DNA of 64,000 nucleotides from Nocardia asteroides (GTDB lineage: Bacteria > Actinomycetota > Actinomycetes > Mycobacteriales > Mycobacteriaceae). This document shows, piece after piece, positions 1 through 8,830 of this stretch (positions are counted from its first letter, which is position 1; every line of letters begins with the position of its first letter). The notes under the pieces are model-generated. The model ran no database searches and was not told the origin of the DNA. It saw only the letters and a list, made by a program, of their open reading frames with translations. Where the stretch lies: positions 248,001 through 312,000 of the forward strand of contig CP082844.1 of the NCBI GenBank assembly GCA_019930625.1. The letters run 5' to 3'. Made by a program: the position numbers and the translations under genes.

Positions 1-66
1 CCGGGGCGGTGGTCCCTTGTGGCGCCACTGTCCCCCCGATGCCCCGAGCGTGAGGAGAGTCGGCGC

Positions 67-2538
67 ATGACACACATGGCAAGTGCAGGTGGCGATACCT
101 CGGCCGACAACGTCGGCAGCACCGGCGGGCGAACCGTCGCCCCGCGTCCCTACCGGCTCGCGGACGTACCGGGCCCGTTGGAACGCGACGAGCTGACGTC
201 GATCGATGCGTGGTGGCGGGCCGCCAACTATCTCGCGGTGGGCCAGATCTATCTGATGGCCAACCCGCTGCTGCGTGCGCCCCTGCGATCCGAGCACATC
301 AAGCCCCGGCTGCTCGGGCACTTCGGCACGGTGCCGGGCCTGAATCTGGTCTGGGCGCACGCCAATCGCGCGATCCGCGCCCGCGGCCTGAACGCCGTCT
401 TCGTCGCGGGTCCCGGGCACGGCGGTCCCGGCCCGAACGCGTGCGCCTGGCTGGAGGGCACGTACTCCGAGTTCTACAGCCACATCCCCCGGGACGCCAC
501 CGGTATGGGCGCGCTGTTCCGCCAGTTCTCCTTTCCCGGCGGGGTGCCGAGTCACTGCGCACCGGAGACACCCGGCTCCTTCCACGAGGGCGGCGAACTC
601 GGGTACTCGCTGCTGCACGCCTTCGGCGCCGCCCTGGACAACCCCGATCTCACCGTGTTCTGCGTGGTCGGCGACGGCGAGGCGGAGACGGGGCCGCTGG
701 CCACGAGCTGGCATGCGAACAAGTTCCTCAACCCGGCACGCGACGGCGCCGTGCTGCCGATTCTGGCGCTGAACGAGTACAAGATCGCCAATCCGACCAT
801 CCTGGCCCGCATCCCCGAACCGGAACTGCTCACCCTGCTGCGCGGATACGGTTACGAGCCGATCGTCGTCGCGGGCGACGACCCCGCGGCGGTCCATCAG
901 GCGATGGCCGCGGCGGTGGACACGAGCATGGAACGCATCGATCGGGTCCAGCGCGCCGCACGAGGCGGCGGCGGCGATGGGGCGCGGCCCGCATGGCCGA
1001 TGATCGTGCTGCGCACCCCCAAGGGCTGGACTTGTCCGCCGGTGGTGGACGGCGACCAGGTCGAGGGCACCTTCCGCGCGCACCAGGTCCCGTTGCCCGG
1101 CGCCCGCACCGACGCCGAACACCGCGCGGTCCTGGAGCAGTGGCTGCGCTCCTACCGCCCGGAGGACCTGTTCGACGACAGCGGCGCACCGGTGCAGGCA
1201 CTGACCGATCAGGTACCCGGCGGCGATCGGCGGATGAGCGCCAATCCGGTCGCCAACGGCGGCGCGCTGCTGCGCGACCTGCGCCTGCCGGACTGGCGTG
1301 ACTTCGGTGTCGAGGTGTCCTCGCCCGGCGCGACCCAGCACTCGGCCACCAGGGTGCTCGGCGCCTGGCTGCGGGAGGTCACCAGGAACAATCCGGACAA
1401 TTTCCTCACCTTCGCGCCGGACGAACTGGCCAGCAACCGGCTGCAGGACATCCTCGAGGTCACCGGCCGGGACTGGCAGGCCGAGATCGATGCCCGCGAC
1501 GAGAAGCTCGACCGGGCGGGCCGGGTGGTCGAGGTGCTGTCCGAACACATGTGCCAGGGGCTGCTGGAGGGGTACCTGCTGACCGGCAGGCACGGCGTGT
1601 TCACCTGCTACGAGGCGTTCATCCACATCGTGGACGCCATGTTCAACCAGCACGCCAAATGGCTCGACGCCAGTGCCGCGGTGCCGTGGCGGCGTCCGAT
1701 TCCCAGCCTGAACTACCTGCTGTCCTCGCATGTCTGGCGGCAGGACCACAACGGCTTCACCCACCAGGACCCTGGCTTCCTCGACGTGGTGTTGAACAAG
1801 AAGGCTTCCATCGTGCGGGTGTATCTGCCGCCGGACGCCAACACGCTGCTGTCCACCTACGACCACTGCCTGCGCTCCCGGCACTACGTGAACGTGGTGG
1901 TCGCGGGCAAGCAGCCCCAGGCCGACTGGCTGCCGGTGACCGAGGCCGCCGAGCACTGCGCCCGCGGAATCGGCCTCTGGCCGTGGGCCGGGCACCGGGA
2001 CGAAGTCGGCACCACACCGGATGTGGTACTCGCCTGCGCGGGCGACGTACCGACGCTGGAGACGCTCGCCGCCGCCGCGATCCTGCGCGAACGACTGCCC
2101 GACCTGCGCGTCCGGGTGGTCAACGTGGTCGACCTGATGCGGTTGCAGCCGCAGGGCGAGCATCCGCACGGGCTGACCGACAGCGAGTTCGACACGCTGT
2201 TCACCCGCGACCGACCGGTGATCTTCGCCTTCCACGGCTACCCGTGGCTGGTCCACCGGCTGACCTATCGGCGCGCCAACCACGACGGGCTCCATGTGCG
2301 CGGTTACAAGGAACGCGGCACGACGACCACGCCGTTCGACATGGTGATGCTCAACGATCTGGACCGCTACCACCTGGTGATGGACGTGATCGATCGCGTG
2401 CCGAGCCTGCGGGAGCGTGCCGCGGGGCTGCGGCAGGAGATGGTCGACGCGCGCTGGACGGCACGCGCTTGGACCAGAGAACACGGTGAGGACATCCCTG
2501 AGGTCGCGGACTGGAGCTGGCCCTACCAGCGCGCCTGA
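67..2538 (+). CDS. xfp: Phosphoketolase (xylulose-5-P/fructose-6-P)
   Basis: Thiamine-diphosphate enzyme that splits xylulose 5-phosphate (and usually fructose 6-phosphate) with inorganic phosphate to acetyl phosphate plus an aldose phosphate; cytosolic, and an alternative route to acetyl-CoA. The 823-residue length is normal for the family. Visible marks are the N-terminal GHGGPGPNA segment near residue 117, the ThDP-binding GDGEAETG motif near residue 202, and the C-terminal domain with the conserved [11 protein letters not shown] segment. I chose the ATG at 67 because GAGGAG lies about 10 bases before it; the open frame runs further upstream but without a good ribosome site. The TetR-like gene that follows on the same strand is a possible regulator, by proximity only. 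Confidence 0.96.
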   Translation: MTHMASAGGDTSADNVGSTGGRTVAPRPYRLADVPGPLERDELTSIDAWWRAANYLAVGQIYLMANPLLRAPLRSEHIKPRLLGHFGTVPGLNLVWAHANRAIRARGLNAVFVAGPGHGGPGPNACAWLEGTYSEFYSHIPRDATGMGALFRQFSFPGGVPSHCAPETPGSFHEGGELGYSLLHAFGAALDNPDLTVFCVVGDGEAETGPLATSWHANKFLNPARDGAVLPILALNEYKIANPTILARIPEPELLTLLRGYGYEPIVVAGDDPAAVHQAMAAAVDTSMERIDRVQRAARGGGGDGARPAWPMIVLRTPKGWTCPPVVDGDQVEGTFRAHQVPLPGARTDAEHRAVLEQWLRSYRPEDLFDDSGAPVQALTDQVPGGDRRMSANPVANGGALLRDLRLPDWRDFGVEVSSPGATQHSATRVLGAWLREVTRNNPDNFLTFAPDELASNRLQDILEVTGRDWQAEIDARDEKLDRAGRVVEVLSEHMCQGLLEGYLLTGRHGVFTCYEAFIHIVDAMFNQHAKWLDASAAVPWRRPIPSLNYLLSSHVWRQDHNGFTHQDPGFLDVVLNKKASIVRVYLPPDANTLLSTYDHCLRSRHYVNVVVAGKQPQADWLPVTEAAEHCARGIGLWPWAGHRDEVGTTPDVVLACAGDVPTLETLAAAAILRERLPDLRVRVVNVVDLMRLQPQGEHPHGLTDSEFDTLFTRDRPVIFAFHGYPWLVHRLTYRRANHDGLHVRGYKERGTTTTPFDMVMLNDLDRYHLVMDVIDRVPSLRERAAGLRQEMVDARWTARAWTREHGEDIPEVADWSWPYQRA

Positions 2539-2674
2539 ACCTGCGCGGGGTCACAGGTCATCGCAGCAGCTTGTCGGTGCCGCGCACCGGAGAACAGGCC
2601 CTCCCGGTTCCGCTCCGAAATCCGCGGTCCCCACGAGCGGGCCGAAGTCCGCACCTGAAAGTACGATCGACCGC

Positions 2675-3319
2675 ATGGAAGGCGGCCAGGACTCCGTGCT
2701 GCTCCCGGCACGGCACAGCGACGACATCACCGACAAGCGTCTGCTGCGCGGCGCGCGCACTCGGGCCACGGTGCTGCGGCAAGCGGTCGACATCGCCTCG
2801 CTGGAGGGATTGGACGGCCTCAGCTTCGGCAGGCTGGCCGAGGGCACCGGGTTGAGCAAGGCCGGGATCCAGACCCTCTTCCGCACCAAGGAAGCACTGC
2901 AAGTGGCCACCGTGGACTACGCGCGCGAACGGTTCGTTGCGGCGGTCGTCGAACCGGCCCGGTCCGCGCCGCGCGGCGTCGCTCGCCTGCGCGCCTTGGT
3001 CGAGCACTGGATGGTCTACGCCGAGACGCCGCTGTTCGCGGGCGGATGCTTCCGTGCCGCCAATATGGCGGGGCACGACAGCAAGCCGGGTCCGGTCCGC
3101 GATGCGCTGTTCCGCGATCAGCGGGACTGGGTGCGACTGTTGGCGCGGGAGTTGAGCTCGGCGGCGTCCGCCGGTGAGATCGCCGAGCTGGACGTCGATC
3201 TGGTCGCCTTCCAGATCGATGCGGTGCTCTGCGCGACCAATACCGCATTGCGGATCGGCGACCCGGAGGCCGCGGCCCGCGCCCGCCGCATCATCGAGGG
3301 ATTCCTCGAACCGGCCTGA
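2675..3319 (+). CDS. TetR/AcrR-family transcriptional regulator
   Basis: A 214-residue regulator. The N-terminal helix-turn-helix spans roughly residues 25-70, with the typical SFGRLAEGTGLSKAGI core followed by a TLFRTKEAL recognition-helix region. The C-terminal ligand domain is helical with a GGCFRAANMAG segment. The open frame extends 86 codons upstream into phosphoketolase, but homology starts only just after the ATG at 2675. A TACGAT hexamer lies 7 bases before this ATG, which suggests a leaderless transcript (inference). The ligand and target are unknown; neighbouring xfp and the membrane protein at 3502 are candidates. Confidence 0.85.
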   Translation: MEGGQDSVLLPARHSDDITDKRLLRGARTRATVLRQAVDIASLEGLDGLSFGRLAEGTGLSKAGIQTLFRTKEALQVATVDYARERFVAAVVEPARSAPRGVARLRALVEHWMVYAETPLFAGGCFRAANMAGHDSKPGPVRDALFRDQRDWVRLLARELSSAASAGEIAELDVDLVAFQIDAVLCATNTALRIGDPEAAARARRIIEGFLEPA

Positions 3320-3501
3320 ACAAGCGCAATACGTCCCCGGGTATAACACCAGCCGAATTGTGCGGCCCCCAGGACATTCGGAAACTTCGGACAATACCCC
3401 CAGCCGCCTTGTATCTTGCGGACAGCGCGTTCCCACGCGCTTCCGTAAGCAACTCCCCATCCGTCGCCGTTGCCGGAGGGCGCGCAGAAGGGCGGTTCCC
3501 C

Positions 3502-4251
3502 ATGAACCACACAGCCGAAGCGACCGGGTTGGAAATCCTAGGTGCGATATTGATGGTGGCCTGGATGGTCGTCATGTGGGCGGCCGTCGCCGTACTGGTC
3601 GTCGCGTTGCGTAAACCATTGCGACCATGGATGTTCCGCACCGCACTCGCCGTGATCGCGCTGGGCGTCCTCGCCCAGATCGGTCACTTCCAAGAACACG
3701 TCGCTCAGGTCGGGTACTGGATCCAGCACCCGAACGCACCAGCGTGGATGACGCCGTGGGGCACCGGCCTGGCCAACGGCTTCGGTCAGGTGAACCACAT
3801 GAAACCCGCGCTGGGCATGGAGCTGCTGCACTTGGTCGGCAACTTCCACTTCCTCGCCGGACTGGTCGGCGTCGCCCTGGTCACCCACCACGCACTGGAG
3901 AGCAAGGCACGCAAGTGGGGCCGAATGGGCGTGCTGATGCAAGGCATCCACGGACTCGAGCATCTCGCACTGACTCTGACGGTCGCGTTCGGCGCCAAGG
4001 CGATCGGCTTGTCGACCATCTTCGGCTTGCTCGACCCAGGCGCCGGCGCGTCGACCTACCGCATCTGGTGGCACTTCCTGGCCAACGTGATCGGCACGAC
4101 CATCTTCGCCATGGCGTTGTACCACCTGTGGCGGGAGCGCGCTGTGATCGAAGCACCGTTCCGCGACGCCGCGGCCGCCGAGCCGAAGCGTGCGCCCGCG
4201 GTGGCCAAGGAGCCGGTGGCTCCCGCGTACGCGGCCGTCACCGAAGCCTGA
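3502..4251 (+). CDS. Polytopic membrane protein, function unknown
   Basis: A 249-residue integral membrane protein. I see about five hydrophobic segments: near residues 9-32 (rich in Ala, Val and Trp), 38-52, 98-118, 135-152 and 195-212. Loops carry several histidines (QIGHFQEHV, NFHFLAG, THHALES, HGLEHLA) that could bind metal or heme, but no known motif is complete. The tail is Ala/Lys/Glu-rich and cytoplasmic by charge. The ATG at 3502 begins just before the first hydrophobic segment; the upstream part of the open frame has no family-like character. A strong terminator follows. I do not recognise the family. Confidence 0.75.
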   Translation: MNHTAEATGLEILGAILMVAWMVVMWAAVAVLVVALRKPLRPWMFRTALAVIALGVLAQIGHFQEHVAQVGYWIQHPNAPAWMTPWGTGLANGFGQVNHMKPALGMELLHLVGNFHFLAGLVGVALVTHHALESKARKWGRMGVLMQGIHGLEHLALTLTVAFGAKAIGLSTIFGLLDPGAGASTYRIWWHFLANVIGTTIFAMALYHLWRERAVIEAPFRDAAAAEPKRAPAVAKEPVAPAYAAVTEA

Positions 4252-4365
4252 TCGAGACCGTTCCCCGCACGCTGATCGTGGCGTGCGCACGCCGAAAGGC
4301 TTGCAGGCGTTTCGACGCCGCCATCCAGCCGTGACGGCCAGATCGCCACGGAGATCCGACAGAAG

Positions 4366-4396
4366 AGGGCGCCCGCCATACGGCGGGCGCCCTTTC
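4366..4396 (+). terminator. Rho-independent-type terminator
   Basis: Perfect 12-bp inverted repeat, AGGGCGCCCGCC at 4366-4377 against 4382-4393, with a 4-base ATAC loop, followed by TTTCGCG. It lies 115 bases past the membrane-protein stop and separates that unit from the next one. Confidence 0.8.
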
Positions 4397-4590
4397 GCGT
4401 ACCCGCCTGTCCCGGGACCCATCGAAATGCGGCCCGAGGTGGTGCGTGCCCACAGGAGCCGTCCGTACGGACGAGCACTGCCGCCGCGCCTCACTCAGCT
4501 CAAAGGTGCCGTGCCGTCATGGAGCTCTCCGACAGCCACCATTCCCACCCGTGAGAAAAGCGCTCGACAACAATCGACCCGTCGATTAAT

Positions 4591-4610
4591 GTGACGTTAT
4601 CCAACGGCAC
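4591..4610 (+). promoter_or_regulatory. Degenerate copy of the CCGYT-N4-ARCGG operator
   Basis: GTGACGTTATCCAACGGCAC. The 14-base core at 4594-4607 (ACGTT-ATCC-AACGG) differs from the consensus at one arm position. It closely matches the gdh promoter site read on its own strand (GTGCCGTTATCCAGCGG). It lies 80-100 bases upstream of the 4689 gene. The flanking -35 and -10 hexamers are weak here. Confidence 0.5.
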
Positions 4611-4629
4611 GATAGATAGGGACTCGCAC

Positions 4630-4650
4630 ATCGGACCATACCGGTCCGAT
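4630..4650. repeat. Perfect 8-bp inverted repeat in a 5' leader
   Basis: ATCGGACC-ATACC-GGTCCGAT. The arms at 4630-4637 and 4643-4650 are perfect. It lies between the palindromic site at 4591 and the ribosome site at about 4661. It could be an operator or a leader hairpin; the sequence does not decide. Confidence 0.5.
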
Positions 4651-4671
4651 CCCCGATCCCGAGGTGGCGAG

Positions 4672-4692
4672 ATGAACGGACGCGAACGATGA
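4672..4692 (+). other. Possible six-codon leader ORF
   Basis: ATG at 4672 encodes MNGRER and ends in a TGA that overlaps the ATG of the next gene (ATGA at 4689-4692). GAGG lies about 10 bases upstream, so ribosomes would load on this mini-ORF and re-initiate at 4689. It is too short to judge as a protein. Confidence 0.35.
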
Positions 4693-5063
4693 CCGGCATC
4701 ACGCCGCACCAGCGACGGACACAGACCTGGCTCGTCCGCCCGCTGATCGTGAGCGCGATAGCGGCCACGCCGGAAATCCCGGCGCCGGCCGAGGCGCTGG
4801 CCGGGCCCGACACCGTCGAGGCACCGCGCCCCGCAGACCCGGGCCGCCACGGATACGACAGGCCGGGCTCTTCCCATCCCGACGACCGGGACCGAGCCGA
4901 CCGGCACCGCCCCGCGGACGACACCTCCGCGACGGATGCCGCCCCGATCCCTATCCCGCCCACACCTTGCGCGGCAACTCCGACCACCGATGTTCGCCGC
5001 ACCGCCGCATCCCCAACCGCGCCGCCGCGCACAGCTCCAATCTCGAACGGAGACTTACGATGA
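4689..5063 (+). CDS. Small Pro/Asp/Arg-rich hypothetical protein
   Basis: A 124-residue protein with no recognised family. The N-terminus has a basic stretch (HQRRTQ) followed by a weak hydrophobic run (LIVSAIAA), so it might be exported, but this is not a convincing signal peptide. The rest is rich in Pro, Ala, Asp and Arg and is probably disordered. Its stop TGA overlaps the ATG of the following secreted-protein gene (ATGA at 5060-5063). That overlap is the main reason to accept it as a gene and implies translational coupling. Confidence 0.45.
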   Translation: MTGITPHQRRTQTWLVRPLIVSAIAATPEIPAPAEALAGPDTVEAPRPADPGRHGYDRPGSSHPDDRDRADRHRPADDTSATDAAPIPIPPTPCAATPTTDVRRTAASPTAPPRTAPISNGDLR

Positions 5064-5440
5064 CCGCCAACTCCACCCGCCACACCGCCGCCCGGCGACT
5101 GCTCACCTGTGCCGCGATCGTCGGCGCCCTCACCGCGGGCGCGGCGGGGATCGCCGGCGCCGAGTCGCACTCCGGTCCGTCGAACCCGCGCAACGGCACG
5201 GGCGACACCACCGGCTGGCACCACATCGACCCCATGGGCCAGCACCACCGGAACACCGACCGGCTGGACGCCGAGGAGGCCGACCAGGCCGTCCGCGACT
5301 ACCACCGGCGGCAGAACCAGCCCGCGCCGAGCGGCAACGTCACCGCGGGCACATCCGACAGTCCGAGCTGGTCGCGGGTGGCCCGCCCGGACGGCAGCGG
5401 CTACACCGTCTGCCGCCCGCAGGCCAGCTGGTGCCGGTAA
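5060..5440 (+). CDS. Small secreted hypothetical protein
   Basis: A 126-residue protein with a clear Sec signal peptide: basic start (RHTAARR), hydrophobic core (LLTCAAIVGALTAGAAG) and a likely cleavage after AGA near residue 33. The mature part is hydrophilic, rich in His, Asp, Gln and Pro, and ends with two cysteines in VCRPQASWC that could form a disulfide. The ATG at 5060 overlaps the stop of the upstream ORF. The open frame extends further upstream, but the signal peptide fixes this start. Function unknown. Confidence 0.65.
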   Translation: MTANSTRHTAARRLLTCAAIVGALTAGAAGIAGAESHSGPSNPRNGTGDTTGWHHIDPMGQHHRNTDRLDAEEADQAVRDYHRRQNQPAPSGNVTAGTSDSPSWSRVARPDGSGYTVCRPQASWCR

Positions 5441-5502
5441 CCGCGGAGCCGGCCCACACCCCCCGCACTCGAAATCTCCGTGACGTCCGCCTGGACTGAC
5501 CA

Positions 5503-5521
5503 TACCGCTACATAGCGGCGC
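5503..5521. promoter_or_regulatory. CCGYT-N4-ARCGG operator copy
   Basis: TACCGCTACATAGCGGCGC. The core CCGCTA-CA-TAGCGG at 5505-5518 is a perfect 14-bp palindrome, the most symmetric copy in the window. It lies 68 bases upstream of the secreted-protein gene at 5589. Read on the minus strand it precedes TATGGT, a better -10 than the CGCATT seen on the plus strand, so the direction is uncertain. Confidence 0.6.
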
Positions 5522-5539
5522 ATTACTTGATGTATCACC

Positions 5540-5566
5540 ATCCCGGAAATCCACTCCGGCCGGGAT
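5540..5566 (+). repeat. Inverted repeat in the 5' leader of the 5589 gene
   Basis: ATCCCGG at 5540-5546 pairs with CCGGGAT at 5560-5566 around a 13-base loop. It sits just before the AAAGAGAAA-rich region ahead of the start codon. It may be a leader hairpin; no U-tract follows. Confidence 0.35.
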
Positions 5567-5588
5567 AGCTCACGAAAGAGAAACACAC

Positions 5589-6128
5589 ATGATCAACTTC
5601 AGCGGGCTTCGCCGGGCGCGCAGCGACAAGCGCGGCGCCACGGCACAGACGCTCACCCTGCTGGCGGCGGCAGCGGTGGCGGCGGGCGGCCTGAGTCTCG
5701 GCGCGGGCACCGCCGAGGCTCAGGGCGCTGCCTGCCTGTGGGCCGGGGGAGCCTACGGCCAAGGCACGACGGTCGTCGCCGGCGGCTGGACCTTCGCCTG
5801 CGGGACCGACGGACACGGCACACCGTACTGGCATCGCGGACACGCGGTGCGGCAGGCGAGCACCGTGCCCAACCCCGGCGCGTACGCCCACCCCGCGGGG
5901 CTGTTCAGCCCGGGCGCACGCCAGTACGGCACCGAATACAACGACTACTGCGTCGGCAGCCAGCTCATCGAAGGCTCCGAGGACGTCTACCAGGTGGTGT
6001 CGGACGGACGCGGCGCGGTGTGGTGGAAAGCCGCCGGGCCGATCGACCAGTGGTCCTTCGATCCGGGTACCGCACCGCAGCCGTCCTGGCGCTCGGCGAG
6101 CCTGTGCTATGACGGCTCCCTGACCTGA
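5589..6128 (+). CDS. Secreted hypothetical protein with four cysteines
   Basis: A 179-residue protein with a Sec signal peptide: basic start (RRARSDKR), hydrophobic stretch (LTLLAAAAVAAGGLSLGAG) and probable cleavage after AEA near residue 44. The mature domain carries four cysteines (ACLW, FACG, DYCVG, LCYDG), which suggests two disulfides in an extracellular fold, and many Trp and Tyr. No catalytic motif is recognised. A palindromic promoter element lies 68 bases upstream and a strong hairpin follows the stop. Function unknown. Confidence 0.75.
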   Translation: MINFSGLRRARSDKRGATAQTLTLLAAAAVAAGGLSLGAGTAEAQGAACLWAGGAYGQGTTVVAGGWTFACGTDGHGTPYWHRGHAVRQASTVPNPGAYAHPAGLFSPGARQYGTEYNDYCVGSQLIEGSEDVYQVVSDGRGAVWWKAAGPIDQWSFDPGTAPQPSWRSASLCYDGSLT

Positions 6129-6147
6129 TCGCATCACCACTTTCCGC

Positions 6148-6179
6148 ACGCCCGTGACCGCCGCGATGGTCACGGGCGT
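6148..6179. terminator. Bidirectional hairpin terminator
   Basis: Perfect 12-bp arms ACGCCCGTGACC (6148-6159) and GGTCACGGGCGT (6168-6179) with an 8-base loop lie between two convergent genes. The minus-strand gene stop codon is inside the right arm. It probably ends transcription from both sides. Confidence 0.7.
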
Positions 6180-8719
6180 GTTCGCGTTCGCGCGGGCCGC
6201 CGCTCGGACTCCAGCCGGATCCGCTCCTCGAGGTGGTCGGGGACGTGCCAGCTGATGTCGGCCCTGGTGGCCGCCATCAGCTTCCTGCGCACGGACGCCA
6301 CCTGCGCGTCGACAGTCCGGATCGAACTGCCCCGGCGCGCGGCGATGGCGCTGTTGGCCCAGCCTGCCGCGGCCAGCACGGCGACCTCCCGTTCCGCGCG
6401 GGTCAACTCCTCCCAGCGCGAAGCCGTCGGCCTGGCTTGCGGACGCGCGTCCGGCAGCTGATCCATCGGCAATCTGCCGAGCAGAAACAGTTGCAGTTCG
6501 TCGCGTTCGGGACGCAGCCGGGCCCCGCGCTGGACCGCCGCCGCGTGGGCTTCGGCGCCGATGACGGCGGTGACCGCCGCCACCGCCTGGGCGGTGCCGC
6601 GGGCCACCAGTGTCACCCGGTCGGCGACGATGCCCATCGAACGGTGCAGCGTGGCGATTCCGCCCTGCAAATGGGCGATCTCGGTGGCGGCGGCTTTTGC
6701 CGCGGCGCTGTCGGTGTCCCCCGCGTCGATCCGGGCGGACAGCAGGTAGGTCAGCGCCATCATGCTGAAATGCGCCACCCAGCCCGCCGTCCAGGTGTCC
6801 CCCGTGATCAGCAGGCGCTCCAACGTGGACTGACCGAGTTTCACCGCTTCGCGGGGATCGCCGTGCCGGGACACCGCGATCATCCACGCCAGCTCCGCCC
6901 AGGAGATCGCCCAGCCCGCGTCGGAGGCGAGGGCCCGGTCCAGATGCCTGCGCGCGGCCGCCAGCGCGACGTCCGCGTCACCGAGGTTGGCGTAGGTGAG
7001 CGCCTCGAACAGTTCGCTGCGCTGTTCTCCGGCTCGGTCGCCCAAGGCGGCGAATTTCTCACGCGCTCTGGCCAGAACGTCCACCGCTCGTATGTCGAGG
7101 TGGATCAACAGCAGTTCCAGACCCCAGGTGAACTCGACCGCGGCGGGCAGGCCGACGTCGTCCGACGTCGTGTCACGCCAGCGACGCCGCAGATCCGGGT
7201 CGGACAGGCACTCCGCGGCGCATTCGTCCAGCAATTGCGCGGTGTAGGCGTGCCTGCCCTGCCAGATCGCGATCCAGCCCACCAGCGCGGTCGCATTGAT
7301 CCGCAGCTTGGTCGGCGGCGGGTCCACCTGCGCGGTGACTTCCAGGGCCTGTTCGGTCAGGCTGGTGATGGGGCGGTTGGATCCGGTGATGAACGGCACG
7401 CGCAACGCCATCAGTGTCGCGGCGGTCTCCAGTCCGACCACGGCCTCCTCCGGATCGGAGAGGCTGGTTTCTACGGCGATGAGGATGTTGTCCCATGCCG
7501 CCCGTGCCCAGGCGATCCACTCCTGTTCACCCGGGCCGTACCAGGTCGCCGGGCCCGCGGCGACGCGATCCCGGTAGTGCCGCCGATGGCGGGCGAGCAG
7601 GCGCGCCTCGTCCAGGTGATCACCGCGCACGGACAGGCGGTCCCGCACGAACACCCGGACGCTTTCCAACAGGTAGTAGCGCACGGTCGTCGCGGTGAAA
7701 TGGGCCGACAGCAGCGAGCGTTCCACCAGGCGCTCGAGCAGCCCGCCGATCTCCTCCACGGGCAGCGCGGCGTCCGCGCACACCGCCACGATCGCGTCGA
7801 GTTCGGCTCCGCCCGAAGGCGTCTCGTCGTTCTCGGCGTCGCAACCGGTGGCGAACACCGACAACCGGTCCAGCAGCAACTGTTCACGTGCGGTGCACAG
7901 CCCGTAGGACCAGGCGATCACGTCGCGCACGCTGCGGTGCCGTTCGCCGACGCCGCCCCTGGCGCCGTGCGTCCACTGGAGGCGGCGATCGTCGGTGTCA
8001 CCGGACAACTCGCGCAACACGATGGCCGGTGGCCGGTGCAGCAGCCGCGCCGCGGCCAGGCGGATGAACAGCGGGTTGTTGTCGACGTGGCCGCAGATCC
8101 GGGTGGCGATGGCGAGCTGTCCGGGGTCTTCGGAGATCGGCCGTCCGGTGCGCTCGGCTCGCCGCCGGAACAGTTCGAGAGCGTGCGGGCTGGACAGCGG
8201 TGGCACGGTCACCAGGTATTCATCGATCCAGCCGATCGGCTCGCGGCTGGTCGCGACGATGGTCAAGCCGGGGACTGCCTGCAGCAGGCTGATGATGAGC
8301 GGGCCGACCCCGCCGAGCACATGTTCGCAGTTGTCCAGGACCAGAATGGTCCGATGAGCCTCCTCCTCGGCGCCGCCCTCGGTGAAGGTCGCCACCAAGC
8401 CGTCCCAGGCGGAGCGGCCTGCGATGCCGTTCTTCGCGACCGATAGCAGCACTTCCTCGGCAACCGCGCCGGTCTCAGCGCCTGCCGCGAGCCGGGCCAG
8501 GCGGGTCCAGTAGACCGCGCGCCTCGCCGCACCGCGATACCGTCGCACGGCTTCGACCGCCAACGTCGTCTTGCCGATGCCGCCGGGCCCGACCAGGGTG
8601 ATCAGCCGGGCGCTCGGCGAGTTCAGCAGGGCGTCGATCTGCCGCAGTTCGGCGTGCCTGCCCACGAACTCAACGGGCGCGGTGGGGCCGTTGCCGCCAC
8701 CGCTGTTCACCTCCGACAT
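6170..8719 (-). CDS. NB-ARC ATPase / LuxR-type regulator (paralog 1)
   Basis: An 849-residue signal-transduction ATPase. An NB-ARC-like domain has Walker A GPGGIGKTT near residue 45, Walker B ILVLDNCEH, and an ATSREPIGW sensor segment. A helical TPR-like middle follows, then a C-terminal LuxR helix-turn-helix (AEREVAVLAAAGWANSAIA, then IRTVDAQVASVRRKL). It probably hydrolyses ATP in a ligand- or partner-controlled switch and binds DNA through the C-terminus. I chose the ATG at 8719; a GTG at 8749 is an alternative. Tandem with a close paralog transcribed in the same direction. The target is unknown. Confidence 0.85.
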   Translation of the reverse strand: MSEVNSGGGNGPTAPVEFVGRHAELRQIDALLNSPSARLITLVGPGGIGKTTLAVEAVRRYRGAARRAVYWTRLARLAAGAETGAVAEEVLLSVAKNGIAGRSAWDGLVATFTEGGAEEEAHRTILVLDNCEHVLGGVGPLIISLLQAVPGLTIVATSREPIGWIDEYLVTVPPLSSPHALELFRRRAERTGRPISEDPGQLAIATRICGHVDNNPLFIRLAAARLLHRPPAIVLRELSGDTDDRRLQWTHGARGGVGERHRSVRDVIAWSYGLCTAREQLLLDRLSVFATGCDAENDETPSGGAELDAIVAVCADAALPVEEIGGLLERLVERSLLSAHFTATTVRYYLLESVRVFVRDRLSVRGDHLDEARLLARHRRHYRDRVAAGPATWYGPGEQEWIAWARAAWDNILIAVETSLSDPEEAVVGLETAATLMALRVPFITGSNRPITSLTEQALEVTAQVDPPPTKLRINATALVGWIAIWQGRHAYTAQLLDECAAECLSDPDLRRRWRDTTSDDVGLPAAVEFTWGLELLLIHLDIRAVDVLARAREKFAALGDRAGEQRSELFEALTYANLGDADVALAAARRHLDRALASDAGWAISWAELAWMIAVSRHGDPREAVKLGQSTLERLLITGDTWTAGWVAHFSMMALTYLLSARIDAGDTDSAAAKAAATEIAHLQGGIATLHRSMGIVADRVTLVARGTAQAVAAVTAVIGAEAHAAAVQRGARLRPERDELQLFLLGRLPMDQLPDARPQARPTASRWEELTRAEREVAVLAAAGWANSAIAARRGSSIRTVDAQVASVRRKLMAATRADISWHVPDHLEERIRLESERRPARTRTRP

Positions 8720-8830
8720 GCCGACACACCTACCGATCCCGAGAAACACCGCTCGAGCAGCCTAGTGGGCGCGGCCGGACAGCAGGGTTCCGCCGTCGCG
8801 CCCACGCCCGGGCGCTGAGGAGGCAGCCGT

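Noticed and set aside
3382..3400. GACAAT near 3392 as another member of the ESX promoter class
   Set aside because: No TTCCC palindrome precedes it at the four-base spacing.
6233..8446. 737-codon plus-strand ORF opposite the first NB-ARC regulator
   Set aside because: Antisense shadow in a GC-rich gene; no domains and very skewed composition.
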